A stretch of 64,000 nucleotides of DNA from NCBI GenBank assembly GCA_963932465.1, contig OZ010788.1:198030559-198094558 (forward strand). The letters are read 5' to 3'. Shown in pieces: positions 35,884 to 47,178 of the stretch (its first letter is position 1; every line of letters begins with the position of its first letter). The position numbers were made by a program, and so were the translations under genes. Below the pieces are notes generated by a model, which was not told the origin of the DNA, did not search any database, and saw only the letters and a program-made list of their open reading frames with translations. Origin of the DNA: Maratus speciosus. Lineage: Eukaryota > Arthropoda > Arachnida > Araneae > Salticidae.

Positions 35884-36847
35884 TGTGGCGGTAATTAATG
35901 ATCGTTTAAGTGGTTTAGAACAAATTGCGAAGGTCTTTTAATAAATTACTATTGATTGTTAAAGAAATAATAAAACTGGAGAGTTCTTACTTGAAATGTA
36001 GACAGTGAAAAGGCAAAGTGGTGAAAACAAATATTCTTGATTTCTTTCGTTAGTAGCAATAGAAGGTTATGAAAATACTTGCTTCTGGTCACCATTTTAA
36101 AATAGAAGAACTAATCCTTTAAGAAGAAAAATAGCAGCCAACACGGAATAAATCCATGGGATTCCTTTTAATGAGAGCAGCACAACTTTAAAGGATTAAA
36201 CTTTGAAAAAAAAAACACATCCATTTAAATAAAATATCAAACTCATTTGGCCAAAAAGAACGGCACGGCATTCGAACGGCCGGCCAGCGGGCTGGCGCTC
36301 CGCTAAAACTACGTTAAAAGACTACATCTTTTGCAGACAACATCAAACCAAATTCTGAATTAAAAATTAAAGAGTTTTAGTATTTAAATGATGAATACGG
36401 GGTTGACAAAGTAATTAAAAGGCAGAATTTAAATTGATTAGCTAAATTAACATTTACGAGAAATTAATGAAAATCGAATTACAAGCTGCAGAATTTAAAA
36501 AGTTTCACTGATTGGAAAACGAAACCAAACGATTCTCCTATCAGCGATCGGCGTCAAAAGGGGGCGGCGCATAATCCAATGATGTCATCATAATCAAATC
36601 GACTCCGACGAAACGAGAGCTCCAAGATATGCTCCTAAAATAGCGGAGTGCGCATGCGCAAGCTGCCGATCCGCTCCCAACGCAGATATGAATATCGGCG
36701 GTGAAAAATGAACTTGCTTTACGGTGAGAGATAAACGCGTCAACATCGCGGCGTAAAGATTGGGTTTAAATAGACATCGATGCAAAAAAATAGCTGAAAG
36801 GAAATAAAAATAAACCAAATTTAAATACTGTGAGAAGTATTCTCACA
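35884..36847 (-). repeat. Left LTR (3' LTR of the minus-strand element)
   Basis: 964 bp, TG...CA. On the minus strand it opens with a perfect hairpin, TGTGAGAA-TAC-TTCTCACA. A GC-rich block at about 36540-36760 includes the palindrome TGCGCATGCGCA (36649-36660), similar to an NRF1 site, and could be the promoter region. The hexamer that reads AATAAA in the other LTR reads AATCAA here (36037-36042). A 74-residue minus-strand frame repeats in both LTRs but starts at TTG. Confidence 0.93.
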
Positions 36848-36859
36848 TTACCTCCCTTC
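36848..36859 (-). other. Polypurine tract
   Basis: Minus-strand GAAGGGAGGTAA directly abuts the start of the downstream LTR, where plus-strand DNA synthesis of an LTR element is primed. Confidence 0.8.
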
Positions 36860-37004
36860 ACCGAGAAAATTTTGTAAGACCAGGAGATGTAAAAGGCAAA
36901 ATTGATCAAAAACCTTTTACAGAAAATGGGATGACAAAATTTTGAACTGCCAAAGCAAAAAAAAAATCATTAAAGTCGAACAATAAAATTTAAAGTTAAG
37001 GTGC

Positions 37005-37130
37005 TGGAAAAAAAATTGGTGATTTAACAGTTGAAAAAAAAATTGGTGCTAGAAAAAAAATATTGGTGCTGGAAAAAAAAATTGGTGCTAGAAAAAAAAT
37101 TGGTGCTAGAAAAAAAAATTGGTGACCAAA
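37005..37130. repeat. Short tandem repeat (TTGGTGCTAGAAAAAAAA)
   Basis: About six units of TTGGTGCT(A/G)GAAAAAAA, 18-24 bp each, near the 3' end of the LTR element's interior. The 81-residue minus-strand frame here is a translation of this repeat. Confidence 0.85.
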
Positions 37131-38863
37131 AGTAAGAGAGAGAAAAAGAATATACATTGCATAAAGTATATTCATAATCCAAAAAGTATACAATACATCA
37201 AGTATACAATAAAAATGCCAAAAATACAGTAACATTGGCAAAACCTTCTATTTGATCTCATAAAATTATCATCCTAAAAATGTTAACATATTCTGGGTTA
37301 ACAAAATTGAGATCATTGACTAGTCATAACAAATTTTGCTATCTTGGTACCAAATAAAAACAGAATTAACTTCTGATAAAAGTTGCAAATACAAAAGCAA
37401 CAAAAAAGTAAAGAAAAAATATTTTGTAATTTGACTTTTACAACATGCCAAGGACTTTTTAATTTTAGAATTATATTTAAAAAAAAAAAGAGTTTTCTAT
37501 TACTCTTAACATGAAAGGAAATGAAATGGCCATATATAAATAAACTTTCATAAAACTTAATGATATCATTTTAGTGTATTAAACTTAGTATTTCATTTAA
37601 AATAAAACAGACAACCAATTGTATGTGATACCAATTGTGTAATTGAGTCGTGCACTACTCAATCACCCAAACAAGGTATCCCATAAAAACAAGTTGCTAT
37701 TTCAATCAAACGACATGTCATAATTAAGTGTCATAAATCCCATCTTAGACACAATTTCTTTAAACTTTATACTTTACTCTAAATAAAAATTTCAATATAT
37801 TAGTCATAAGAATTCTTAATATATATGTATGAGACTCAAAAGATTAGATAAATATACATATACCATGGTTTTTCTTCAAAATATGAGAGACTGGTGATCA
37901 CCAAAAAAAATTTAAGTATTTCCATATAGAATGAAAGAAAAAATTTGACAAAATCATGAGTTTATAAAACTAAAATACCATGTACCAGGAATATAATTTT
38001 TAAATAATCATTTAAATATAATATAGAAATAAAATTATTACAATTCAATGTTAAGCTCACAATGATGATAATGACAAAGATAAATCATCAGCAACACCGT
38101 AAACAAACAAAAAAATTATATATATATATATATGTAAATATTGAAGTCCACAACCATGTCGATGACCATCATGCCCTAGCCACCAGCATATCTATGAACA
38201 AAAATAAACACATATATGAACTCCTACGTAAAATTTTAGGTGGCTTGGATCTCCTAACAAGGCTCCTAACATCTTAAGTAAAAGAAAATTTTAATTATAA
38301 ACACTGTGTAACTGCAGGTGTGTAAGGGCAATGTTTTTGGATTCAAAATGATGTTCATTGAGTCCAGAGCCATATGGAACAAGGCTATTAAAGATTAACT
38401 AATGTCACTGAAAGTTTAGTAACACAGCATGAAGTGGTACACTGGTACTAGCATTGCTTCCTAAGGTTGTATACAAGCACTCACATAGATAATTGCATAC
38501 ACTAAAACAGATGCTGTCGAAAAAAACTGGAACATTCACTTAATCATCAAAATTAGATGATTTTTGCATGATGACATTAGAACATTTTAACATGACGAGA
38601 GACTTTGTAGAAAGTGAGAATGCATTGCATTCTCTTTGAAGCACTTAACTGACGACATCGTACTCATTACTGCAGAGCAATCATACTTCTGCGACACATA
38701 CATGAATCACTTTTGCAGAGTTAACAAGGACGAGAAGTCGGTGGTGCACTTATGATGAAATGTAGTATGATAGGACATAATCGGTATTTGAGGTCAAGAA
38801 GCACTTAAAAAAAAAAAAATTTCACTAGATGATTTATAGAAAAAAATTCTATATACACTATGA

Positions 38864-38879
38864 CGCAAAAGTTTAGACA
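38864..38879 (+). other. Outer left transposase-site repeat
   Basis: CGCAAAAGTTTAGACA in the left inverted repeat; its inner partner is at 39036-39051, 172 bp away. Confidence 0.85.
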
Positions 38880-39035
38880 ATGATGTCATTCAGCTTTAAA
38901 ATGTAGAATTATGACGTCAGAATTACAAAAACCTGTAAATATATTCAAAAACTGATTTAAAATGCTATGTACAAAAGACAGTCGTTTTATTTGCTATAAT
39001 ACTAATTTTTTTCATAAAAATTCAAATGTGCTTGT

Positions 39036-39051
39036 CGCAAAAGTTTAGACA
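39036..39051 (+). other. Inner left transposase-site repeat
   Basis: An exact copy of the 16-bp core CGCAAAAGTTTAGACA, between the left tip and the gene. Confidence 0.85.
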
Positions 39052-39159
39052 CTATTCTAAATTTCTTTGTATATTCGCTGACATATGCAAATTTAGAATG
39101 AATGATGTCACAAATTTGGAGTACTTAAGTTCTGCAAAAGATTGCGCTTCATAGTCGAC

Positions 39160-40155
39160 ATGCCGAGAGCTAAAGAAATTCAAGTGAATGAGGTTTCAAG
39201 GATTTGGCAGTTGAAAGGTGAAGGGAAGAGCGTTTCTGAAATTTCTGCTATTATTAATAGGTCAAAAAAATCTATTTATCGAGTTTTATCGAGTGGTTCC
39301 GAATATAAAGCAAAATGTCGGTCTGGGAGGCCACGTGTGACAAATGTACGAGAGGATCGCCTGATACAAAGACTAGCGAGTACTCAACAAATGAGCGTAC
39401 GTGGAGTTCAAAGCTCATCGGGACTCTCTGTATCAAAGGATACTATTCGTAGACGAATTTTGGAAAAAGGAACAATCGTTTATAGCAAAATGCAGAAGAA
39501 ACCAGCTCTGAAACCATATCATAAGTTACAAAGACTTATGTGGGCTCGAAAGCATATGTCATATGGAGAGAAATGGCAGTCAGTCATATTTAGCGATGAA
39601 AAAAAGTGGAATCTGGATGGTCCAGATGGTTGTTTATCGTATTGGCATGACTTGCGGAAGGAACCTCGACGTTTTTTTAGTCGCAGACAAGGAGGGGGCT
39701 CGGTGATGGTTTGGGCAGCCTTTTGCTATAATGGACAAGTATCTCTGACCTTCACCAGTGGTCGTCAAACTTCACAGCATTATACACAGACATTAGAAGA
39801 AAACCTACTGCCATTTGCTGAGCTTCTAGGGGGTCCTCAGTGGGAATTTCAGCAAGACAATGCTTCAATTCACACTGCAAAACATTCAAAATCTTGGTTT
39901 AATTCCCATAATATAAGAGTTCTCGACTGGCCAGCATGTAGCCCAGATCTTAACCCTATAGAAAACCTTTGGAGCATCATGTGTTGCAAAGTTTATAGCA
40001 ACGATAGACAATACTCTTCTGAAAAGGAACTTAAGACATCTATTGAGAATGCATGGTACGATATAGATCCGCAAACTATGCAAGATTTAGTTTCTTCCAT
40101 GCAATCTCGTGTATATGACGTAATACATAAGCATGGATGCGCAACCAGGTTTTAA
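39160..40155 (+). CDS. Tc1-family transposase, 331 aa, apparently intact
   Basis: DNA-binding, DDE-type transposase that would cut and paste its own element at TA sites in the nucleus. From the ATG at 39160 the order is: first helix-turn-helix (about 5-47, IWQLKGEGKSVSEISAIINR), GRPR (56-59), second helix-turn-helix (about 64-105), then the catalytic core with D146 (IFSDEKKW), GGGSVMVWAAF, D233 (FQQDNASIH) and E268 (SPDLNPIENLW). Thirty-four residues separate D233 and E268, the DD34E pattern of Tc1. The length is normal for the family and there are no internal stops. The open frame extends 6 codons upstream only to a TTG, and MPRAKE is a typical Tc1 start, so the ATG is preferred. No intron is evident. 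Confidence 0.96.
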   Translation: MPRAKEIQVNEVSRIWQLKGEGKSVSEISAIINRSKKSIYRVLSSGSEYKAKCRSGRPRVTNVREDRLIQRLASTQQMSVRGVQSSSGLSVSKDTIRRRILEKGTIVYSKMQKKPALKPYHKLQRLMWARKHMSYGEKWQSVIFSDEKKWNLDGPDGCLSYWHDLRKEPRRFFSRRQGGGSVMVWAAFCYNGQVSLTFTSGRQTSQHYTQTLEENLLPFAELLGGPQWEFQQDNASIHTAKHSKSWFNSHNIRVLDWPACSPDLNPIENLWSIMCCKVYSNDRQYSSEKELKTSIENAWYDIDPQTMQDLVSSMQSRVYDVIHKHGCATRF

Positions 40156-40185
40156 AAATTGTTTATTTCGATTTTATTTAATTTG

Positions 40186-40199
40186 TGTCTAAACTTTTG
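40186..40199 (-). other. Inner right transposase-site repeat
   Basis: TGTCTAAACTTTTG, the inverse of the core minus its last two bases. It is 172 bp from the outer right copy (40358-40373). Confidence 0.85.
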
Positions 40200-40320
40200 A
40201 GACAGCAGTTTATTTTTGTTACCATTTAATTTATTGCAATATGCACAATTCCACTTTTCTTTGTTATGAATATTGTTTATATGTACAGCACATTAATTTC
40301 AAGCAGTGATTTGAAAATTG

Positions 40321-40326
40321 AATAAA
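40321..40326 (+). terminator. Polyadenylation signal AATAAA
   Basis: AATAAA lies 166 bp after the transposase stop codon and before the right inverted repeat, so the transcript can end inside the element. Confidence 0.55.
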
Positions 40327-40383
40327 TATTTTTCAAAGTATGTAAGAATTTCTTCATTGTCTAAACTTTTGCGTCATAGTGTA

Positions 40384-42658
40384 TATATAAATGCGCTGGT
40401 AAAAATTTCCATCTAGACTTGTGCTTTTCTGTAATCTTCTCGTATTATTTGTAGGTATGAAGAGAAGACATTAATAAATTTCACTTTCTTCATAAAACAT
40501 TGAAAACTTCAAAATGAAGATCATTTTTACTATTAAATTCTTCATAAAACGAAAAATCTTCAAAATGAACGAATCCTTTTTTTTTATGCTAAAGTAATGA
40601 GGCAAATGGCAAAATAAAAACTTAGAGGCTTTGGGTATGAAATAAAATTAAAGTAAAAGGCACTATGCACATAAGAAATAAATAAATATGGGGAACTTTT
40701 CAAAATAACTTGATCTTGCACAAACACTGTAACAAATATTCACAAACTTCTTATATTAATGAGATTTTACACTTGATTATTAATGAGCAAAAATTTTGCA
40801 ATGTGAGGATGAATTGCTACACACAAGCAAAAATTAACTCTGAATAATTTTAATTGCACGTGTTAGAATATTTAAAGGAAATGCAGCATAAAATTATGTT
40901 ACTGAAGGTAAAACACATCAGTAATTTTCAGGTAATATAAATTTAAACTTCCTTGTTTTGAGAAGACTTAGAATAAAGATATGGTGTGAGTAACTGAGTT
41001 CTAGCAGCAGACAAGTCAACAATTTCACTTGATGAGGATATTTGCTCTCACATGAGAAATGTTAACTGGCACACTATTATAATCAGTAATGAAAGTTATT
41101 TATTTATTTATTTATTTTTAAGAGAACAAAGTAGTAAACACTATTTGTAGCTTCACAAACCGAAGAACTCTAATGAAGTGGTTTCATAAATGGATATTTG
41201 CCTATAAATGAACATCTTCACCAGGCATCTTATGGCTCAATACGAAGCATACACACAACAAATTAAACTATTGTAGATGTAGGAAACTTTTGAAGTAGGT
41301 AGGTAATTTTATAATTTTTAGCTTCCATGATAACATGTGCAACAACAGAGAAGAGACCAGAAGAAATGGATGTCACACAAAACCACTGACCACCTTCATC
41401 AGGTAAGCAACAAATGAATGGAAGAAAAGTCTGAAGAATGTCATTACAGGTAAAAAAAATTTCTAGCAGCATATACAGGAACAGTCATCATCAAATATGG
41501 CAAAAAGCACATCACTTAAGAACTATTGATAGTTAATATATAAAAGTAATCTTCACTATTGGAAAGGAAAAAATATTTTTCTTATGGTGAATGGAATTTT
41601 TAAGTAGAACTGTTACAGGATTGAAGAAGCCCCATTTCATTTTAAATGAAAAAAAAAAATAATGTTGCTCTTTTTATTTTTATAAAGCAACATGAGAATA
41701 AGGTATGATGATGTCGATGTGGATATGTCATGCATAGACTTATAAATTTGTGAAAGAATTGAATTTGCCAAAGAGAATTGAAGCAATGAAAATTTTGAAT
41801 ATTTTCAATTTGTTAGCTGAGAGTTCTATAACAACATCAACAGGTAAATTTAAAAACATTCAAACATAAAACATTCAAACATAAAAAAATTCAAATTTAT
41901 AATTCATTTAAAGTGCCATTAATAAGTAGAAAATTAAAAAAAATAACCCAAAAGCCATGCCTCCTAAAATATCATATCATGTTCTTGAGAACAATTTTTG
42001 ACAAACTTCAAATTCATTGAAATTATTTGAGAACATAAATTCATTTACAAATATTTCAATTTCAATAATTATTCTTCAAAATTATTTTCAATTTCAAAAT
42101 TTTCAACTAATTAAAAAAAAAATGTAACTGCCTCAGAATTCTATTCTTAAAAACAGAATATTTTATTATTTGCACCAACATAAAATTCATTTTCAATATT
42201 GTAATTATATAAATTCATTTCTTGATTAGAATAATAATACATTCTACAAAATATAGTAAAATTTAAATATGAATTCTTTAGAATATTGTAAAAAAAATTG
42301 TAACTACGTAACAAAAAAAATGGCATAACTCAAGAATTTTTTCAGAATGAGAATATCAAATATTTTACAATATTTTCATAAATTATATCCAATAAACCTT
42401 GAATTAAAGAAACCATTTTCTTTTGAACTAATGAGAACAATTCCTCAAAAAAATTTTACTTGACTTTCTTGAATAACGATCTTAATTTTCTTCAAAAATT
42501 AGAACAAGTTTCATGAAAATGTAGCTTCTATTAAAATATTTCAACCAAGAATCTCATAATTCTTAAAAAAAGAACAAAAAGTTCTAAAAAAAATTATCTT
42601 CAAGAATCAGTATTTTTTTTTTAATTGCAATAATCCCAAAGCAACAACGTGCAATTCG
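40384..42658. other. LTR element interior, non-coding
   Basis: Very AT-rich, with runs of TTCAAAATT-like sequence. The longest frame (69 residues, minus, 41263-41472) shows no gag or pol motif. Nothing else was recognised. 36860-38853 is similar in character. Confidence 0.7.
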
Positions 42659-42676
42659 AAAGGTACGACGGCGCCA
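42659..42676 (-). other. tRNA primer binding site
   Basis: Minus-strand TGGCGCCGTCGTACCTTT begins 2 bp after the upstream LTR. Its complement ends in CCA and continues upstream into ATTCGAA, like a tRNA T-loop and acceptor arm, so a tRNA primer is likely. The tRNA species was not identified. Confidence 0.82.
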
Positions 42677-42678
42677 AA

Positions 42679-43642
42679 TGTGGCGGTAATTAATGATCGT
42701 TTAAGTGGTTTAGAACAAATTGCGAAGGTCTTTTAATAAATTACTATTGATTGTTAAAGAAATAATAAAACTGGAGAGTTCTTACTTGAAATGTAGACAG
42801 TGAAAAGGCAAAGTGGTGAAAACAAATATTCTTTATTTCTTTCGTTAGTAGCAATAGAAGGTTATGAAAATACTTGCTTCTGGTCACCATTTTAAAATAG
42901 AAGAACTAATCCTTTAAGAAGAAAAATAGCAGCCAACACGGAATAAATCCATGGGATTCCTTTTAATGAGAGCAGCACAACTTTAAAGGATTAAACTTTG
43001 AAAAAAAAAACACATCCACTTAAATAAAATATCAAACTCATTCGGCCAAAAAGAACGGCACGGCATTCGAACGGCCGGCCAGCGGGCTGGCGCTCCGCTA
43101 AAACTACGTTAAAAGACTACATCTTTTGCAGACAACGTCAAACCAAATTCTGAATTAAAAATTAAAGAGTTTTAGTATTTAAATGATGAATACGGGGTTG
43201 ACAAAGTAATTAAAAGGCAGAATTTAAATTGATTAGCTAAATTAACATTTACGAGAAATTAATGAAAATCGAATTACAAGCTGCAGAATTTAAAAAGTTT
43301 CACTGATTGGAAAACGAAACCAAACGATTCTCCTATCAGCGATCGGCGTCAAAAGGGGGCGGCGCATAATCCAATGATGTCATCATAATCAAATCGACTC
43401 CGACGAAACGAGAGCTCCAAGATATGCTCCTAAAATAGCGGAGTGCGCATGCGCAAGCTGCCGATCCGCTCCCAACGCAGATATGAATATCGGCGGTGAA
43501 AAATGAACTTGCTTTACGGTGAGAGATAAACGCGTCAACATCGCGGCGTAAAGATTGGGTTTAAATAGACATCGATGCAAAAAAATAGCTGAAAGGAAAT
43601 AAAAATAAACCAAATTTAAATACTGTGAGAAGTATTCTCACA
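42679..43642 (-). repeat. Right LTR (5' LTR of the minus-strand element)
   Basis: 964 bp, the same length as the left LTR and differing at about 4 positions by eye. It retains the minus-strand hexamer AATAAA (42832-42837). The GC-rich block with the TGCGCATGCGCA palindrome is identical to the other LTR. A second copy of the 74-residue TTG-started frame is at 43389-43613. Confidence 0.93.
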
Positions 43643-45200
43643 ACCTTTATCAAGTAAACATTATTCCCCATCAAAACATATTTATCTTTTTCCCTCCCCA
43701 ATTATCGTTAATTAACAGCCATGTATTATGATATTTTAAAATTTAAATTGTACATGTTATACATTCATTTACCGTGTAGGAGGGCTGCACTACAGCCATA
43801 GTTATTTACAATTCATCCATTTTCTTATTTAATGTTTTTAAAAATTTTATAAAGTTGTTAGTAACACATTTAGTTATTTCAAATATTTTTTATGTTAAAT
43901 ATGTTAAAGACAATAAGATTTAAGTATACTCTTAAGTAATTTCAAGTGTAGAAGTTTCTTTATGTTACATACAGAAGAATGAATAGATAAAAATAGATCA
44001 TTCGATAACTAATTTTGAAAAATTGTAAAATACATTAGTAACCAGAAAAGCTATAGAAATTTTTAAATATAACAAAAGGGGAGAAGGTGATGCTAACATA
44101 ATATTTAAAAAAAAAAAAAAAGAAAAAGAAAAATTAAAGAAAAATTGCTCATATAATTATTCTGGTATTGATTCCATTTTAACATTTTGATTTTAAGCTT
44201 TTTTAACGTTCAACAAAAATACCTATTTTTTAATTTTGCATGTTTTACTTTTATTTTTAGTCTAAAACTTAACTTTTCTATATATAAAAAAAAAGGATGA
44301 ACGAAGGCTGAGTTACAAATCTGAAATTGCCCCCCTAAAGAATCACATGTCCCCCCGGTGGGGCGTACGCCCCACGTTGGGAATCACTGGTCTAGGGAGT
44401 TAAAGTGTTTGCAGCATATTTTCATTATGTTACATTATTCCAAATTTTACTGAAATTTATATACATTACTGAGGTTTACTACAGCAATATAGGTATTTGC
44501 TGTAGAAGATCATATGCATATCATTTATCGTTCATTTACAGGGACATACAAAAGATTTCGGATACGTTACTGTATCCGAAGTACTGTCTATTAGTGATAA
44601 TTGCTGAAAATATGCTTTCAGTTATGCTATGCGTTTTTAAGTTTTACTAAATTTTGCTTATTACGGGGTATGCATAAATGCCATAGATCATATATATAGG
44701 ACTGTACAAAAGAGTTCTTAAACATTACTGAGTATAAGCGGGAATTGCTTAAAGGTGGTTTTTAATTGAATTGCGTATTTTCAAGCTGAACTATTTTTAG
44801 CACGCTAAGAAATTTTTGTAGAATCTAAATGAAATCACATACAGGGCCACACAAATAACTGGATTGAGGACCGCTTATGAATGGTAATTCTAAAAGTATG
44901 ATTTTAGCACTTGTAAGCATATTTTTTGCTTGAATTAAATTTTAGCTTAAAACGTGAAGTATAAAAGCCTGTACATAATATATAGGGCTGTTCAAAATTA
45001 CTCAAGTATTTTTCCACAAAGGAATTGAAATACTTTTTCGGTTATGGACAGTAATATCTGAATTCTGTTTTTCAAATATGTTATGCGTTTTCTAAAACGA
45101 TTACTTAGGTATCTTATTTACCTTATTAAACAGCGAAATAAGTGTTCTGGAAGTACCAGAAAGTGTTTCATAATTTATGCTTGACGCGTGATTTACCTTT

Positions 45201-46149
45201 CTTGTTTATTTTTAAGCATATATATAAAACGGTAACTTATAAAGATGATATGTAAGATATAATATTTAAGGAAGATTATTTTTTCTGTTTTTAAAGAACA
45301 TCACCATTCCAATATTAATGAACTTTATCCCATGAAAAAAAAATATATATAATAATAATCTCGAATCCAATCACGTAGAATCGAGTAATATTCTAGCGAT
45401 TAAGAGCTTCATGCTAGAATTACAATCAATAACTCTTACAAAATAATATGAGATTAGAAAAATTCTGAAGGATTCTTAAGGTATAAGAGGATTTCAGAGT
45501 TAAATATTGATCTTCACCGAGAATACTGTTGTTTTCTATCCTTAAACACTGCTTAATTACATTTGAATGGCTGACAAATCTACGACGTAATCGACGAATG
45601 AGATGCTTAGTTTATTTTTAATCTCACTCGATGTAAAGTGACAAAGATAGCAGATCACTCAGGCATAAAAAGATATGATATAACAAGATTAGAAATCATG
45701 CTATTACCTTCATTAGGAAGTACTTTATTGAGCTTAAAATTTAAAGAAGTAATAAGTGAAATGAAAATAGACACATATAGTAAATAATTTAATAAATATT
45801 ACATGCAATTTGAAGAACGCTTACAGATGAAAAGAAAAATAAATTTGCTTTTTTCATTACTGTATTTAAGGATAAAATATTTTATTACTGTATTTCATTA
45901 TCGTATTTCAGGATACAAAAGAAACATATCAGTAAGAGCGCAATTTACAATGATTCACATGAGATTTTCAAATATCAAGCTCATTTTTAATTCGTGCACT
46001 CCACACACTTCGGTCCTGCACCCGCACGTTTGCCGCTAGGGCTAGTTGGTATTCGTTACTTCAACTTTTTCTTGGCAATATAGTGATAACGGACGATGTA
46101 ATGAAATGCGAATGAATAAATTCGAAGCGTCCGATGTATTTGAGAGTTA
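45201..46149. other. No recognisable feature
   Basis: AT-rich with short frames only; the 78-residue plus frame at 45803-46039 has no recognisable motif. Confidence 0.55.
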
Positions 46150-47178
46150 CAGTCCTGGAAAAAAAAAAGTAAACACCCCTTATTAACTCCGCAAAAAAAT
46201 ATCGTAGAAGAAAGTTACTGGTACACACGATTGGTAATAAAGTCTACATTTAAATGATGTATATAAAATTTGCTTAGAGGGCCTTCTACATATTAAAATG
46301 AACCAAAACTTTGTTTTTTTTTTCAATAGCAGTGCACAATTCTGACAGCATAAATGAACTCTACACCCTTCAATTAGCCCAAAAACAAATTTTTATCCAA
46401 TTCGTACGATAAGTTTCGGAGAAATTAATTATTTTAAAATAAGCATATTTTAGGGGCTTCATCCAAATTGAAGTTCGGTACTCGATTGTTGACAGAGAGA
46501 GTCCCCTTCTTGATCAAGGCATCTTAAGCGCCACTCAAGCAGTCATTAAAGACTTCTATCATAGATGGCCCCTTAAACCATCATTTTGCCGTTTTTTAAG
46601 CATAGTTTGAAAACTACTTGGAAGAAAAATGTGAAGTTTGGGATTTCCATAAAGCAGGACTTAATAAATCTAAATCCATCAAAAAAATTGTAGGTTGCAA
46701 TTCATATTTTTTTCGAATATTAATTTCATAATTCATATCATAAAATTATAAAAAAATGCAAATTCAACGTATTTATGTTTGGGTATCTTAGTATCATTGC
46801 TACTCAAAAAATTAGCACATTAGGAGTATAATAATTTCAGGAGATATTAATGAAAGTATGAAAATGTAATTTAACATTAGAAGCACTAAATTTTGAATGT
46901 TTATAATTGGAAAACTTATCATTCAAATGACTTGAAATTTGGTGTCTAGGCATAGTTTGAACCGAAGATTTGAAATATCTTGTTAAAATTGGGTATTGCC
47001 ATTGAAAAAAAAATTATGTTTGGCTTCCTTTTAATATGTAGATGTCCCCCTAAGAAAATTTTATATATATCATTTAAAAGAAGACTTTATTTCCAATCGT
47101 TCGGTTGCAGTAACTTCCTTCTATGATAATTTGTATGAGGAGCTAGTAGGGGGTGTTTACTTTTTTTCCCCACGACTG
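46150..47178. mobile_element. Tc1/mariner-type non-autonomous element, 1029 bp
   Basis: Flanked by TA (46148-46149 and 47179-47180). Tips are CAGTCCTGG and, on the minus strand, CAGTCGTGG, followed in both by A-runs and AAAGTAAACACCCC. The inverted arms extend about 160 bp (shared ATAAAGTCT, ATTTAAATGAT(G/A)TATATAAA, CTACATATTAAAA). No transposase. The centre holds further weak inverted sequence. Confidence 0.88.

Larger units (their letters stand above)
38856..40381 (+). mobile_element. Intact Tc1-like transposon, 1526 bp, IR/DR type
   Basis: Inverted ends of 28 bp are perfect by eye, starting CACTATGACGCAAAAGTTTA and flanked by TA (38854-38855 and 40382-40383). A second copy of the core CGCAAAAGTTTAGACA lies inside the left end (39036-39051), and its inverse TGTCTAAACTTTTG inside the right end (40186-40199), each exactly 172 bp from the outer copy. 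This paired-site layout is known from IR/DR Tc1 elements, where the transposase binds both copies. It carries one full-length transposase gene with a polyadenylation signal before the right end. It is inserted in the LTR retrotransposon interior. Confidence 0.96.
35884..43642 (-). mobile_element. LTR retrotransposon without gag-pol (LARD-like), minus strand
   Basis: Two 964-bp direct repeats (35884-36847 and 42679-43642) begin TG and end CA, and are flanked by the 5-bp duplication acctt (35879-35883 and 43643-43647). On the minus strand, TGGCGCCGTCGTACCTTT lies 2 bp after the upstream LTR, a tRNA-type primer binding site, and GAAGGGAGGTAA precedes the downstream LTR as a polypurine tract. The 5.8 kb interior (4.3 kb without the nested Tc1) has no gag, protease, RT, RNase H or integrase frame, so the element must have been mobilised in trans. 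The LTRs differ at about 4 of 964 positions by eye, suggesting recent insertion. Confidence 0.93.
35356..44389. mobile_element. hAT element (about 1.27 kb) expanded to 9 kb by nested insertions
   Basis: Ends CAGTGTTTCCCAACCTTTTA (left) and CAGTGATTCCCAACGTGGGG (right, minus strand). The flanks are an exact 8-bp duplication, gtctaggg (35348-35355 and 44390-44397). Removing the LTR element at 35884-43642 and one copy of its 5-bp duplication leaves about 1270 bp with no transposase, a non-autonomous hAT. A GCCCCACCG motif sits near both ends. It inserted into family G copy f. Confidence 0.92.
34960..45200 (+). repeat. Family G repeat, copy f, split by a nested insert
   Basis: G sequence runs 34960-35355, breaks for the hAT element, and resumes at 44390. 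The join reads CATAATGGTCTAGGG then AGTTAAAG, matching CATTATGGTCAATGGGG in copy c, so the copy is continuous once the insert is removed. It starts CAACATAGTTGAAAAGTGT and ends near AAAGTGTTTCATAATTTATG at 45160. Modules after the insert begin near 44537 (CAGGGACATACAAAAGATTT), 44699 and 44843. Confidence 0.7.

Noticed and set aside
36594..36818. Identical 74-residue frames at 36594-36818 and 43389-43613 as a duplicated gene
   Set aside because: They are the same LTR sequence twice, start at TTG rather than ATG, and lie at the upstream edge of the LTR, before any likely transcription start.
36996..37241. 81-residue frame with repeated FFLAPIFF
   Set aside because: It is a translation of a short tandem repeat, not a protein.
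39142..39159. Upstream start of the transposase frame at 39142
   Set aside because: The codon there is TTG. The ATG at 39160 begins MPRAKE, the usual Tc1 start context.
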